Numbered from the stretch's first letter, positions 1 to 9,665 are shown. The stretch: DNA of 59,669 nt from Pseudoalteromonas sp. 0303 (GCF_013349995.1 NZ_JABVXF010000028.1:1-59669), one strand, 5' to 3'. Program-made: numbers and translations. Notes: generated by a model from the sequence alone, not told the origin.

Positions 1-48
1 CCTTATTGGTAAAAGTAATTGTCCAATCTCTTTATACCGTACTCACCC

Positions 49-67
49 CATTTGGGGGAGGAGTCCA
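49..67. other. Possible insertion-sequence terminus at window start
   Basis: The bases ending at 67 read TTTGGGGGAGGAGTCCA, whose reverse complement begins TGGACTCC and runs into a C-rich stretch. The far end of the window (59600 on) starts with TGGACTCCCCCAA. The two could be opposite ends of related insertion sequences that flank the window. Only about ten bases match well, no transposase is visible, and the call is an inference. Confidence 0.2.
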
Positions 68-68
68 T

Positions 69-186
<118 letters not shown>

Positions 187-260
187 ATTCTCTACCAACT
201 TCCGCTTATTTTCATTACACTGCTCCAATACAAAAATAATTATAAAAATTGAGAATGATC

Positions 261-1241
261 ATGACGTCGAAACTGTTTAAACCTCTGTGCTGTGTATTTG
301 CACTAAGCCTTGTGGGCTGTGATGGAGGTGAGGTGTTTACTGCCCCTGCTAGTAGTGAATTTGCCCATGGCAATGAGCTACTAAGTGCCACGGCGCTAAC
401 CGAGGATGCGAGTCACGCGTTAGTGGCAACCCAATCTGAGGTGTGCGTTTGGGATAATCAGTTAGAAGCGCGTTTATACGATTGTATAACAGGGCAGGGC
501 GCTGAACATGTTGAGCTTGCGGGCTTTAGCGCTAACAAATCTCGTTTTTTCATTTCAAATCGATTATCGGTGACTTTATACGATACTCGCACTGGGCGTA
601 GTATTGGTACTTGGCTTACCGGGCAAGAAATCGCTAGAGACATCGCTATTTCAGCCGTAGGCGATACTTTGGTTATCGCTTATCGTAGCGGCAAGGCTGA
701 GGTGATAAATACCCGTACAGGTGATACTAAGCGTTTTGATATTCATCGTTTAGATATTAATAGCGTGGCGTTATCGGCTGATGGTCAGTGGGCGTTTACT
801 GGCTCAAGCGACAAGTACGTTAAGCTTTGGTCAACAAGTGATGGTAGCACTCGCTTTGAAGAGCGTTTAGCGACTAGAGTGAATCACGTTACTTTAAATA
901 AAACAGCAAGCTTGGGCTTTGCAATTGACTCGGTTGATGATCGTGTATTCTTTGATTTAGCTAATAAAAAAGAGCTATCAGAAGTGGCCTCATACTCTAA
1001 CTTTATTGAATTCACTGCATCGCAATTTATCAATCAAGATAAATGGCTATTAACGGGCTCACCAAAAATGAAGATGCGTTTATACCGCGTTGCAGATGGT
1101 GAACTAATCGCTGAATACGAAGCTAAACAACAGCGCCAGCGAACGTCGGTTCTGAGTGTGGCTTACGATGGTAAGCAACTATATTCAGAAACCAGTGACG
1201 GCCTATTGCAAGCTTGGCCTTATAAAGCAAATAAAAGCTAA
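261..1241 (+). CDS. WD40-repeat lipoprotein
   Basis: Predicted outer- or inner-membrane-anchored lipoprotein with a beta-propeller. The N-terminus has a short basic and hydrophobic signal ending in a lipobox LVGC followed by DGGE. The rest is a run of about 40-residue repeats with WD40 character, for example SSDKYVKLWSTSDG and a closing LLQAWPY. Such proteins normally act as protein-interaction platforms; the partner here is unknown. Possible starts are TTG 249, ATG 255 and ATG 261. I chose 261 because a GAGA stretch lies six bases upstream. The gene stands alone and ends at a strong shared terminator. The fold assignment is good but the function is open. Confidence 0.7.
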   Translation: MTSKLFKPLCCVFALSLVGCDGGEVFTAPASSEFAHGNELLSATALTEDASHALVATQSEVCVWDNQLEARLYDCITGQGAEHVELAGFSANKSRFFISNRLSVTLYDTRTGRSIGTWLTGQEIARDIAISAVGDTLVIAYRSGKAEVINTRTGDTKRFDIHRLDINSVALSADGQWAFTGSSDKYVKLWSTSDGSTRFEERLATRVNHVTLNKTASLGFAIDSVDDRVFFDLANKKELSEVASYSNFIEFTASQFINQDKWLLTGSPKMKMRLYRVADGELIAEYEAKQQRQRTSVLSVAYDGKQLYSETSDGLLQAWPYKANKS

Positions 1242-1246
1242 AACAA

Positions 1247-1277
1247 AAACGCCTACTTTCAGTAGGCGTTTGTTTTT
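1247..1277. terminator. Bidirectional rho-independent terminator
   Basis: Stem AAACGCCTACT / AGTAGGCGTTT with a three-base loop, followed by TGTTTTT on the plus strand and preceded by an A-run that gives a T-run on the minus strand. It lies between convergent genes (WD40 lipoprotein and the aminotransferase operon) and can serve both. Confidence 0.85.
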
Positions 1278-1290
1278 GAGTGCGATTAAA

Positions 1291-2148
1291 TTAGTAATCA
1301 AACTTATGCTTGGTAAACAAGCTTTGCACTTGTTGCCAAACTGCACCAGGTTTACCATCGCCAACTAACTTGCCATTTACTTTTACAACTGGGCCAACTT
1401 CTTTAGTGGCGCTGGTGATCCATACTTCGTCGGCATCAAGTAACTCATCTTTACTAATAATGCGCTCTTGCACTTTAAAGTCACTGTAACTGTGAAGAAT
1501 ATTGAGGATTAACCAGCGGGTGATCCCCGGTAAAATTTGGTTATCAAGTGGTGGCGTACTGATCACACCCTCTTTTACAATAAACACGTTACTTGAACTA
1601 GCTTCGGTAATTTCTTCTAAGCGGTTAAATAGAATGGTTTCTTTGTTACCTGCTGCTGCACCGTGCTGGTAATGGATCACGTTGCCAAGCAGTGCCGTTG
1701 ATTTAATATGGCAGCGTTGCCAGCGACGGTCTTGCTCAAGCGATACAGTGTAAGTTGTTGCATTGTCGATCTCGCCTTTTGGCTCTGCTGGAATTTCAAA
1801 AGCAAACGCGAATACGGTCGGGGTAATATTAGTTGGGTAACCGTGAGCACGTTTAGTATCAGCGCCGCGGCTGACGTGCAAATAAATCCCTAGGTTGTCA
1901 CCTTGGTTTTTCTCGCATAAATCATTACAGATTTTACGCCATGTATCGGCACTGTAATCGAGCTTAATTTCAAGTTCGTTTAAACCGTTATTCATACGCT
2001 CAATATGTGCGCCAAAGCCTAGCATTTTACCTTGGTATGATGGGATCACTTCATAGATGCCATCGCCAAATAAGAAGCCGCGATCCATTGGTGAAATCTT
2101 TGCTTCATCAGCGCCAAGGTATTCACCGTTTAGGTATACCGTGCCCAT
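1291..2148 (-). CDS. Class IV aminotransferase, D-amino acid transaminase type
   Basis: PLP enzyme of fold type IV, 285 aa, matching the usual length of D-alanine/D-amino acid aminotransferases, which interconvert D-amino acids and 2-oxo acids (typically D-Ala + 2-oxoglutarate to pyruvate + D-Glu). The N-terminus has MDRGFLFGDGIYEVIP, a family signature. The PLP lysine is predicted at K149 in HIKSTALLGN, and the glycine/threonine phosphate-binding region lies near the C-terminus. It is the last gene of a four-gene minus-strand operon and starts 2 bases after the preceding stop. The company of two D-glutamate cyclase halves and PxpA supports a D-Glu-directed role. A branched-chain transaminase is the alternative, but context favours the D-type. 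Confidence 0.8.
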   Translation of the reverse strand: MGTVYLNGEYLGADEAKISPMDRGFLFGDGIYEVIPSYQGKMLGFGAHIERMNNGLNELEIKLDYSADTWRKICNDLCEKNQGDNLGIYLHVSRGADTKRAHGYPTNITPTVFAFAFEIPAEPKGEIDNATTYTVSLEQDRRWQRCHIKSTALLGNVIHYQHGAAAGNKETILFNRLEEITEASSSNVFIVKEGVISTPPLDNQILPGITRWLILNILHSYSDFKVQERIISKDELLDADEVWITSATKEVGPVVKVNGKLVGDGKPGAVWQQVQSLFTKHKFDY

Positions 2149-2150
2149 AG

Positions 2151-3014
2151 TTAAACCTCATTCTCTGTCGTAAAGCCGCCAAGTTGGCGAAGCCGAGTTA
2201 TTAATTGTTGACCATGCATAGCATGCAGGCCGTCTTCGGTGAGCTCATTTTTATGGGTGACGCCATCGACACTACCGCGCTCACTTAGGTAATGCAAAAT
2301 GTTAAGTGGCTCAATATCAGCCAGCAAATCGGTGTTATGCCAGCGACTTAAAAAGGCAATGAGCCCGTATGCTGCCCAGTTAGATACATCGGCGAGTAAC
2401 AGCTCATCACAGGTTGTTAAACAAGGAGTGATGTTTAGCGCTTGCATATGCTTTGCGAGGTTACCCATGCCTATTTCGTTACCGCCATCACCAATCGCTA
2501 TGGTGGGGCAAGGTGCTTCTGTCACAAAAAAATCAAAGCAGCCGCAATGCTCAGAAATATCAATACCGCGCATATTATAATAACGCTGATGCTCGTTAAG
2601 CCCCGGGCGTTCTATTGATAAAACGCAATCAGGTTTTAGCTGCGCAAGGGCTTTAATGCTAAAAGTGTGTGCATTATCAATGCTATTAATTGGCAGCTCA
2701 AAACAGTTAAAGTCATTTTTTAGGGCACTGTAAAGGGGGTTGCCAGTAACCAAAATGGGCTGTTTACCAAGCTTTTCGAGTACCTTGTAAAGAGCTATCG
2801 CTCCAACAGGGCCGTCGGTTTCGAAAGTATTGTTAACCGCAAAGCCCGTACCTATCAACACAGTACCTTGTGCTTTATAAAGATGTTTTGCCGCGCGTAA
2901 ATACGTCCCCGTTAGTTGTTTTGCGTATAAATGCTGCATACCACGCGGGTTCTGTTCAACCATCATGGTTTCAATTTGTTGGCTGAGCGCTGCGTCGCTT
3001 AGACTTGCTGACAT
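2151..3014 (-). CDS. DUF4392 family protein (D-glutamate cyclase C-terminal half)
   Basis: 287 aa matching the family (DUF4392) that forms the C-terminal half of mitochondrial D-glutamate cyclase. That enzyme interconverts D-glutamate and 5-oxo-D-proline. The signature GDGGNEIGMG is at about residues 175-184, with IERPG near 134 and a glycine-rich IGTGFAVN near 54. No signal peptide, so cytoplasmic. The gene overlaps the end of pxpA by 16 bases and is followed after 2 bases by the aminotransferase, so translation is probably coupled. The other cyclase half (DUF1445) is the first gene of the same operon. Family recognition is strong; the reaction is inferred from the animal fusion protein. Confidence 0.8.
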   Translation of the reverse strand: MSASLSDAALSQQIETMMVEQNPRGMQHLYAKQLTGTYLRAAKHLYKAQGTVLIGTGFAVNNTFETDGPVGAIALYKVLEKLGKQPILVTGNPLYSALKNDFNCFELPINSIDNAHTFSIKALAQLKPDCVLSIERPGLNEHQRYYNMRGIDISEHCGCFDFFVTEAPCPTIAIGDGGNEIGMGNLAKHMQALNITPCLTTCDELLLADVSNWAAYGLIAFLSRWHNTDLLADIEPLNILHYLSERGSVDGVTHKNELTEDGLHAMHGQQLITRLRQLGGFTTENEV

Positions 3015-3736
3015 AGTGCCTTGATCTCTTGAATGAGCGCAATACCCGCTTCATTATCGCCGTGAACACATAGACTATCGGCATTAAGTGCCAGCTGCTG
3101 ACCACTTCGCGTTGTAACTGTGCCATGTGCAACTAACTGTTTTACCTGTGCCATTAGCGCCGCTTTGTCGTGTACACTGCCGGCTAAAGAGCGCGCAACA
3201 AGTTTACCTTCGTCTGTGTATTGGCGGTCGGCAAACGCTTCTAAAATGAGTTCTAGTTCAAGCTCTTTTGCTTGTACTTTGTGTTTGGCAGCTTGGTTGG
3301 TAGCTAAAATCATCAGCTTTAATGGCTTTGCATAACTTGCCACTGCGCGCATAACAATATTCAGCGTTTGCTCGTCACTCATCATATCGTTATACAGTGC
3401 GCCATGTGGCTTAACGTATTCGAGCGTTAAACCATGTACTGCAGCCATACCATCAATTGCAGCAATTTGATAATGCAGGCAATTGGTCAGCTCTTTTTCG
3501 CTCATAGCCATTGAGCGGCGACCAAAGCCTTGCTTATCTGGGTAACTTGGGTGCGCGCCAACCATTACTTTGTGCTGCTTGGCGAGGGCTAGGGTGTTTG
3601 CCATCACATCGGCATCGCCAGCATGAAAGCCACAAGCAATATTTGCCATATCAATATGTGGCATAACTTGCTCGTCTAAGCCCATTTTCCACATGCCAAA
3701 GCTTTCGCCAAGGTCACAGTTTAGTTTCATCGTCAT
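2999..3736 (-). CDS. pxpA: 5-oxoprolinase subunit PxpA (LamB/YcsF family)
   Basis: 245 aa protein of the LamB/YcsF family. With PxpB and PxpC it hydrolyses 5-oxoproline (pyroglutamate) to glutamate using ATP. Visible signatures are LNCDLGESFG at the N-terminus, NIACGFHAGD near residues 32-41 and VKPHGALYN near 108. The start codon directly follows the DUF1445 stop (no gap); an internal ATG two codons later is an alternative start. No pxpB or pxpC (kinase inhibitor-like/biotin-dependent-like pair) is in this operon or anywhere in the window. PxpA therefore either works with subunits encoded elsewhere or has another partner, for instance the cyclase. Confidence 0.9.
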   Translation of the reverse strand: MTMKLNCDLGESFGMWKMGLDEQVMPHIDMANIACGFHAGDADVMANTLALAKQHKVMVGAHPSYPDKQGFGRRSMAMSEKELTNCLHYQIAAIDGMAAVHGLTLEYVKPHGALYNDMMSDEQTLNIVMRAVASYAKPLKLMILATNQAAKHKVQAKELELELILEAFADRQYTDEGKLVARSLAGSVHDKAALMAQVKQLVAHGTVTTRSGQQLALNADSLCVHGDNEAGIALIQEIKALCQQV

Positions 3737-4534
3737 TTATAACGCTGCCATTTTACTATTTGGAATATCAGTGATCAGCATGTGTCCTGGGCTATGCGTG
3801 ATACAAAAATCAGGTGCTGCGTTGGCAATCGCAACTTGTGGAGTAACACCACAGGCCCAAAATACGGGCACTTCGCCTTCTTTAATGGTCACCGCATCGC
3901 CAAATTCAGGCTTGTTAATATCTTTTATGCCAATTGCTACAGGGTCACCAAAATGCACTGGCGCACCATGTACACTTGGAAAACGACTGCAAATTTGGAT
4001 CGCGCGAATAGCATCTGCAGGTTTCATTGGGCGCATGCTAACGACCATATTGGCGTGGAAAATCCCCGCACTCTGGCAGGCCATATTGGTCACATACATA
4101 GGCACATTTTTTTGCTCGCTGATATTTCTGATCTCAAGACCTGCGGCAATAAGCGCTTCTTCAAACGAGAACGAGCAACCAATTAAAAAGGTGACTAAAT
4201 CATCGCGCCAATGGCTTGTAATATCAGTTACTTCTTCAACCATTTGGCCATTTTTAAAGACGCGGTAACGAGGTAAGTCGCTACGAATATCTATATCTTC
4301 ACCAACGGTTGGCATATCGGTAACGCCCGGTAAACGGCTAGTAGCAATGATCGGGCAAGCTTTCGGGTTTGCTTGGCTAAACTGCAAAAAATCAAACGCA
4401 TATTGTTTAGGTAAAATCACTAAATTTGCTTGCACAAAACCCGGTGCAAAACCCGATGTATTTCCACTGTAGTCACCCTCACGTACCATTTTACGAATAG
4501 CCGCAGGAGTGGTTAAAGATGCATTTTTTTGCAT
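3737..4534 (-). CDS. DUF1445 family putative hydro-lyase (D-glutamate cyclase N-terminal half)
   Basis: 265 aa, the usual length of the DUF1445 (putative hydro-lyase / D-Glu cyclase) family. Conserved stretches: GDYSGNTSGFAPG (20-32), FLIGCSFSFE (116-125), VPVFWACGVTPQ (222-233) and ITHSPGHMLITD (245-256). In vertebrates this domain is fused to a DUF4392 domain in the mitochondrial D-glutamate cyclase; here the two are separate genes flanking pxpA. First gene of the operon, with a good ribosome binding site (AAGGAGAG) six to ten bases before the ATG. No signal peptide. Family assignment is firm; the enzymatic role with DUF4392 is inferred. Confidence 0.85.
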   Translation of the reverse strand: MQKNASLTTPAAIRKMVREGDYSGNTSGFAPGFVQANLVILPKQYAFDFLQFSQANPKACPIIATSRLPGVTDMPTVGEDIDIRSDLPRYRVFKNGQMVEEVTDITSHWRDDLVTFLIGCSFSFEEALIAAGLEIRNISEQKNVPMYVTNMACQSAGIFHANMVVSMRPMKPADAIRAIQICSRFPSVHGAPVHFGDPVAIGIKDINKPEFGDAVTIKEGEVPVFWACGVTPQVAIANAAPDFCITHSPGHMLITDIPNSKMAAL

Positions 4535-4582
4535 GTGACTCTCCTTGAAGTTAACACTTGCCCATAGTTGCTACAATAACAC

Positions 4583-6442
4583 TCAGTTCAGGTCATTAAT
4601 AGTAACGGGCAGCTGCCCTTTAGCAGGGGCCTTCCCTAGTAAAACTTTTGCTAGTGCTGTGAATGCAGGACCAGCAATCTTTTCATCTGTATCTACATCT
4701 ATATTGTAAGCATAGGTGGCAAGTACAGCATCACCAAATTTTCCGAATTGAGCAATATCGTAAGGGGCACGTAAGCTTACAAATACGGTCTTCTTATGGG
4801 CTAATTTTGCTTGTTTTAGCAATGATTCTAATGCCGCAGATTGATCTGCTTTAGCAATTGCAAATTCTGGGTTATCAGCTAAATCGTCCATTCCACCTAC
4901 TTCAACAGCACTTTGTTTTGGTGAGGCATTTGCGGCAATGATTATATCGGCTTCGTTAATTTCTTTTAACGTGGCAAGCTTCTCATAGCCTTGCAAACTA
5001 GTGCAGCTAAAGCTGATTAACTTATCAGTGTTATCAACTAACGCCTGCTGTAGGGCATAGCACTTGCGGGTATCTGGCATAATAATATGCACTTTGCTGC
5101 CTGATTTAATGTCGAGTGGTAGGGTATTTTTTTCGTTTTTAACTTCGGTGATAGCTGCTAATGCTAATTCGGCTTCTACTTTTCTATGGCTTTGATCACC
5201 CAGTAAAAGCTGTGCTTTTTTGATTGCTGCCTCGTCATCAAGTAAAGAGGTGAGTTTAAACTTTTCTTTAAGTTTTAAAATGCGTGTTGCAGAAGCACTC
5301 ATCTCGTTGGCATTTAACGTGCCGCGTTGTACTTCTTGCTCTAATCGCTCAATCAGGGCTTCAAGTACTGTTAAGTCTTTAGGGCTTCTTATTTCAATTG
5401 GCATAAGCGCAATATCAACACCCGCTGCAAAGGTATTTATCACTGCTTCAATTGGTTCAAAGAAGTGGCTAATCCCCGCCATATCAAGTGCATCGGTGAT
5501 CACAATACCTTGATAACCGAGTTCATCACGCAATAAGTCGGTGATGATTTTGCGCGACATCGTTGCAGGTTTGATCATGGTTTTGCCTTCTTTACTGACA
5601 AACGTGCTGTCATCAAGGGCAGGGTATTGGATATGGGCAGTCATGATCATACCCGGTTGTTGGTTTTTAATAATTTCTTTAAAAGGGGGGAGATCTTGCT
5701 GCCAAATGGTTTCTTTATCATGCATTACTTTTGGCAGGCCTGTGTGGCTATCTACGTTCGTATCGCCATGCCCCGGAAAGTGCTTTAACGATGAAATAAC
5801 GCCGTTGTTTTCAAACCCTGCCACTTGGGCACCACCTAGTTTTGCAACCAATTGCGGATCTTCACCGTAAGAGCGCACGTTAATAACGGGGTTATCTGGG
5901 TTCATGTTTACATCAACCGTGGGTGCATAGTTAACATTAACACCCAGTGCCAATAGCTCGTCGGCAATAATGCGTGCAGATTCAGTTGCGAAGTGGGTAC
6001 CATGTTCTTTATAGGTCGCGCCAATCGACATGTTACCGGTAAACGACGTTCCTACATCACGAGGAATACGGGCAACTCGGCCACCTTCTTGGTCTATCGA
6101 AATAAACAGCGGTAAGCCTAACTCTGACTTAGCGGCGGCTTTTTGTAGGTCATTGTTAAGTTTGATCACTTGCGGCACAGTATCGATATTTTCTGCAAAT
6201 AAGATCACCCCACCAATGTTATGTTTAGTGATGATATTTGCTAAATCGGCCGGCAGTTCTGTCACCGGTGTACGGCATTTTTGCTCACCCGGGTCTTGCT
6301 CGCAGTAATAACGTAGGTCAAGCATGAGCTTTTGCCCTAACTGTTGTTTTAAAGTTAATGCAGACTCAGCAAATGATGATTGTAATGGCATGAAACATCC
6401 TAATCCGATAACCAGTGACGATAGTGCAAACTTATTTAACAC
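4583..6442 (-). CDS. Exported GH3 beta-N-acetylglucosaminidase
   Basis: Two-domain glycoside hydrolase family 3 enzyme of about 619 aa. Signature KHFPGHGDT (about 220-228) followed by VDSHTGLP, whose Asp-His dyad serves as general acid in NagZ-type glucosaminidases. The nucleophile is predicted at Asp317 in ITDALDM. A C-terminal GH3_C-like domain makes it much longer than cytoplasmic NagZ (about 340 aa) and closer to the exported Bacillus-type enzyme. The N-terminus has a hydrophobic signal ending near SSFAES, so it is secreted or periplasmic. I chose the GTG start at 6442 because GGAG lies six bases upstream; an upstream TTG (6454) is less likely. Role: removal of GlcNAc from peptidoglycan or chitin fragments. 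Confidence 0.85.
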   Translation of the reverse strand: MLNKFALSSLVIGLGCFMPLQSSFAESALTLKQQLGQKLMLDLRYYCEQDPGEQKCRTPVTELPADLANIITKHNIGGVILFAENIDTVPQVIKLNNDLQKAAAKSELGLPLFISIDQEGGRVARIPRDVGTSFTGNMSIGATYKEHGTHFATESARIIADELLALGVNVNYAPTVDVNMNPDNPVINVRSYGEDPQLVAKLGGAQVAGFENNGVISSLKHFPGHGDTNVDSHTGLPKVMHDKETIWQQDLPPFKEIIKNQQPGMIMTAHIQYPALDDSTFVSKEGKTMIKPATMSRKIITDLLRDELGYQGIVITDALDMAGISHFFEPIEAVINTFAAGVDIALMPIEIRSPKDLTVLEALIERLEQEVQRGTLNANEMSASATRILKLKEKFKLTSLLDDEAAIKKAQLLLGDQSHRKVEAELALAAITEVKNEKNTLPLDIKSGSKVHIIMPDTRKCYALQQALVDNTDKLISFSCTSLQGYEKLATLKEINEADIIIAANASPKQSAVEVGGMDDLADNPEFAIAKADQSAALESLLKQAKLAHKKTVFVSLRAPYDIAQFGKFGDAVLATYAYNIDVDTDEKIAGPAFTALAKVLLGKAPAKGQLPVTINDLN

Positions 6443-6741
6443 AGCAAGCTCCAAAGCAAAACGCTTATTTAGTTTTTAGAATAAATTATTCTTGATGTTA
6501 ATGGGTTTTTAAATATAAATACAGTATTTTTTTGCTACCCTAGCGGTTTTTGAGTCCGACTGCAAAAAGCTAAGTTAGATCACCAAATAGGGCTAACAGG
6601 CATAAATAACCAAACCTTTATACTTATTAAAAGCGTGGCAAGTTGATAATTTATCAATTTAATGGGTCGCTTTTTAGTACAATTTAAAGTAATAATATAT
6701 TCCATAATCATCAGCGTAAATATGACAAGCCTGGGGGCGAG

Positions 6742-9606
6742 ATGGCTTTAACTCGGTTACACGCATTTAAACAGCAAATTAAACCTTTTTTACCAGAGTC
6801 AGCATTAATAGAAGATTACTCGCGCCGCTATGCGTACGGAACAGATGCCAGCTTTTATCGATTAATCCCTGAATTAATTGTATTAGTTAGCAATCAAAAT
6901 CAAGCACGGCAAGTGATCATTGCCGCCAACGAGCAACACGTACCCATCACATTTCGCGCCGCTGGAACGAGTTTATCTGGGCAAGCAATTACTGACTCTG
7001 TATTGGTTTTACTTTGCGATAGTTGGAGCAAGTTTGAAATCCTTGATGACGCCGAGACAATACGCTTACAACCGGCTATTATTGGCGCTCGAGTAAATCA
7101 AGTATTAGCCCCGTTTGGTAAAAAAATAGGCCCTGATCCCGCTTCAATTAATAGCTGCAAAATAGCGGGGATGGCGGCAAATAATTCATCGGGCATGTGT
7201 TGTGGGGTGGCGCAAAACAGCTACCACACAGTAAAAGATATGACCCTCATTTTTGCCGATGGCACTGTGCTTAATACGGCTGATAGCCAAAGCTGTAATG
7301 CTTTTTTGCAAAGCCATAGTCTTTGGGTTGATGAGCTAATGAGCCTGGTTGATAGCGTAAAGCAAAACCCCGATTTGAGTGAGCGCATCGCCCATAAATA
7401 CCGTTTAAAAAATACCACGGGCTATGGTTTAAATGCGCTGCTGGATTTTTCTGATCCAATCGAAATCATTAAGCACCTCATTATTGGCTCTGAAGGTACG
7501 TTAGCTTTTATCGCTGATATCACCTACCACACCGTAGTTGAGCATAAGTACAAACACACAGGTTTCTTTATTTTTGACGACATCAGCAAGGTGTGTGAGC
7601 TGGTACAAAGGCTGAGTGAACTTGATGTTGCAGCCGTTGAGCTACTAGATAAACGTGCCCTGATGTCGGTGTCTGAGCACGCCATCATGCCAAAAGAAGT
7701 GGCTAGTTACCCAGAGCAATCAGCGGCACTGTTAATCGAGTTAAGAGCTGAAAATGCACAGGCACTCGATGCGCTCACAAAGATCACCGAGCAACTTCTT
7801 GCCGAGTTTAAGCAAAGCCAACTGGCAGCGATTGAGTTTTCAGCAGACAGCGTCCGTAATGCGGCACTTTGGAATATCCGTAAAGGCACGTTTCCTGCGG
7901 TTGGCGCAGTGCGCGAAACTGGCACCACGGTGATTATTGAAGATGTTGCTTTTGCCCTTGATAAATTAGCTGAGGGCGTGAATGCGCTTCATCAACTTTT
8001 TGTTAAATATGGCTATGATGAAGCCATTATTTTTGGGCATGCACTTGCCGGAAATCTGCACTTTGTATTCACCCAAGCTTTTGATACACCAGAGCAAATA
8101 AGCCGATACGAGCAATTTATGGCTGATGTGGCGAACTTAGTGGCGGTTGAACTAAAAGGGTCATTAAAAGCTGAGCATGGTACAGGGCGGAATATGGCGC
8201 CGTTTGTTGCCACCGAATGGGGAGACGATGGCTTTGCGGTGATGGTTGCGCTTAAAGCATTATTCGATAAACAAAATATTCTTAACCCTGGCGTTATTAT
8301 TAATCACGACAAAAATGCTCACACTCAGCATTTAAAAGTCATGCCAAAAAGTGATGATATTATCGATACCTGTATTGAATGTGGTTTTTGTGAAGTTGTT
8401 TGCCCGTCAAAAGGGCTTACCTTAACACCGAGGCAGCGTATTACTTTATGGCGACACCGCACAGAGCTGCACAATCAATTACTTACAACCGAAGATGTAG
8501 CAAGCAAACAGAAGTTAAATCAAAAGCTCAGTGTTATCGAGGCCGACTTTAAATACCTTGGTATTGATTCGTGCGCGGCAACGGGTCTTTGCGGCCTTAA
8601 ATGTCCGGTGGGGATAAACACAGGTGAATTTATAAAATCACTCAGAGCAGAGCAAGCTTCTTCTAGCAAGGTTGCTCGATCATTATCACGCTTTGCGGGC
8701 AAGCATTTTGCGGTTGTTGCTAATGGTGCACGGTTTGGCTTATCCGTAATACAGGTGCTCGAAAAAGCAATCGGTAGCAGTAACCTAAGAAGCCTGAGTA
8801 AACCTGCTAATAAGTTGCTTGGTACACCGCTGTATTACTCGGCGTGGCCAAGGGCTGAGCAGCCAATTAATAGAAAGCTTCAACAACCCCAACAAGCGAA
8901 AAAGTTGGTGTATATGCCAAGCTGCGCAAGCCGAATTTTTGCGGCCGATAAACGTGCTGATGATAAGCGCCCACTGCTTGATGTTATTTATTCACTCGCA
9001 GCCAAAGCTGGCTATGAAGTGATACTTCCGACACAAGCAGATTCACTTTGTTGTGGTATGCCATTTGCTAGCAAAGGCTTTAATAAAGAGTCTAAAAATA
9101 AAAGTGAGCAGTTACTTACTGAGCTCGAGGCGCTTTCAAATAATGGCCAATACCCCATTGTTTTTGATGCCAGCCCTTGTGCGCTTACTACTCTAAATGC
9201 CACGCAAAATACGGCACTCAAAATTTATGAAAGTGCTGATTTTGCAGCCCAGCATTTACTGCCTAATTTACAAGTAACGCAAGTGAATGAGCCGGTAATG
9301 CTCCATGTTACCTGTAGCTCAAAGCGATTAGGTAAAGAGCAAAGCCTAGTATCACTTGCCAAGGCATGTAGTAATGAGGTGATTATTCCAGCTGATATAG
9401 AGTGCTGTGGTTTTGCCGGTGATAAGGGTTTTAACTTACCAGAACTCAATAGCAACGCGTTAAAAACCCTTAAACCACAAGTACCAAAAAACTGTAGTCG
9501 TGGCGTGTCTAATAGCCGTAGTTGCGAAATTGGTTTAACTGAACACAGTGGCATTAGCTACCAGTCAATTTTGTATCTACTCGATAAGCAAAGCCATACA
9601 ATATAA
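6742..9606 (+). CDS. FAD and Fe-S D-2-hydroxyacid (D-lactate) dehydrogenase
   Basis: 954 aa. Order: FAD-binding PCMH domain (about 35-210), FAD-oxidase C domain (about 240-520), ferredoxin-like Fe-S motifs with C544-x2-C547-x2-C550-x3-C554 and a second cluster from C611, then a GlpC-like region with CCG-type motifs (LCCGMPF, ECCGFAG). This is the architecture of quinone-linked D-lactate dehydrogenase Dld-II of Shewanella, and also of YdiJ-type D-2-hydroxyglutarate dehydrogenases. It would oxidise a D-2-hydroxyacid and pass electrons towards the respiratory chain at the inner membrane. A GGGGGCGAG Shine-Dalgarno precedes the ATG. Substrate choice between D-lactate and D-2-hydroxyglutarate cannot be fixed from sequence. 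Single gene, closed by a strong terminator. Confidence 0.85.
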   Translation: MALTRLHAFKQQIKPFLPESALIEDYSRRYAYGTDASFYRLIPELIVLVSNQNQARQVIIAANEQHVPITFRAAGTSLSGQAITDSVLVLLCDSWSKFEILDDAETIRLQPAIIGARVNQVLAPFGKKIGPDPASINSCKIAGMAANNSSGMCCGVAQNSYHTVKDMTLIFADGTVLNTADSQSCNAFLQSHSLWVDELMSLVDSVKQNPDLSERIAHKYRLKNTTGYGLNALLDFSDPIEIIKHLIIGSEGTLAFIADITYHTVVEHKYKHTGFFIFDDISKVCELVQRLSELDVAAVELLDKRALMSVSEHAIMPKEVASYPEQSAALLIELRAENAQALDALTKITEQLLAEFKQSQLAAIEFSADSVRNAALWNIRKGTFPAVGAVRETGTTVIIEDVAFALDKLAEGVNALHQLFVKYGYDEAIIFGHALAGNLHFVFTQAFDTPEQISRYEQFMADVANLVAVELKGSLKAEHGTGRNMAPFVATEWGDDGFAVMVALKALFDKQNILNPGVIINHDKNAHTQHLKVMPKSDDIIDTCIECGFCEVVCPSKGLTLTPRQRITLWRHRTELHNQLLTTEDVASKQKLNQKLSVIEADFKYLGIDSCAATGLCGLKCPVGINTGEFIKSLRAEQASSSKVARSLSRFAGKHFAVVANGARFGLSVIQVLEKAIGSSNLRSLSKPANKLLGTPLYYSAWPRAEQPINRKLQQPQQAKKLVYMPSCASRIFAADKRADDKRPLLDVIYSLAAKAGYEVILPTQADSLCCGMPFASKGFNKESKNKSEQLLTELEALSNNGQYPIVFDASPCALTTLNATQNTALKIYESADFAAQHLLPNLQVTQVNEPVMLHVTCSSKRLGKEQSLVSLAKACSNEVIIPADIECCGFAGDKGFNLPELNSNALKTLKPQVPKNCSRGVSNSRSCEIGLTEHSGISYQSILYLLDKQSHTI

Positions 9607-9626
9607 CAAGGCTTAATTGCTAATTT

Positions 9627-9660
9627 GATGAGCCAGTTACTGACTGGCTCATCTATTTTT
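9627..9660. terminator. Rho-independent terminator
   Basis: Perfect 11-bp stem GATGAGCCAGT / ACTGGCTCATC with a five-base loop, then TATTTTT. It lies between the convergent dehydrogenase and NagX genes. Confidence 0.85.
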
Positions 9661-9665
9661 AAAAC

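Noticed and set aside
3693..4268. Plus-strand 191-codon frame
   Set aside because: It lies fully opposite the well-supported DUF1445 and pxpA genes and has no recognisable protein features.
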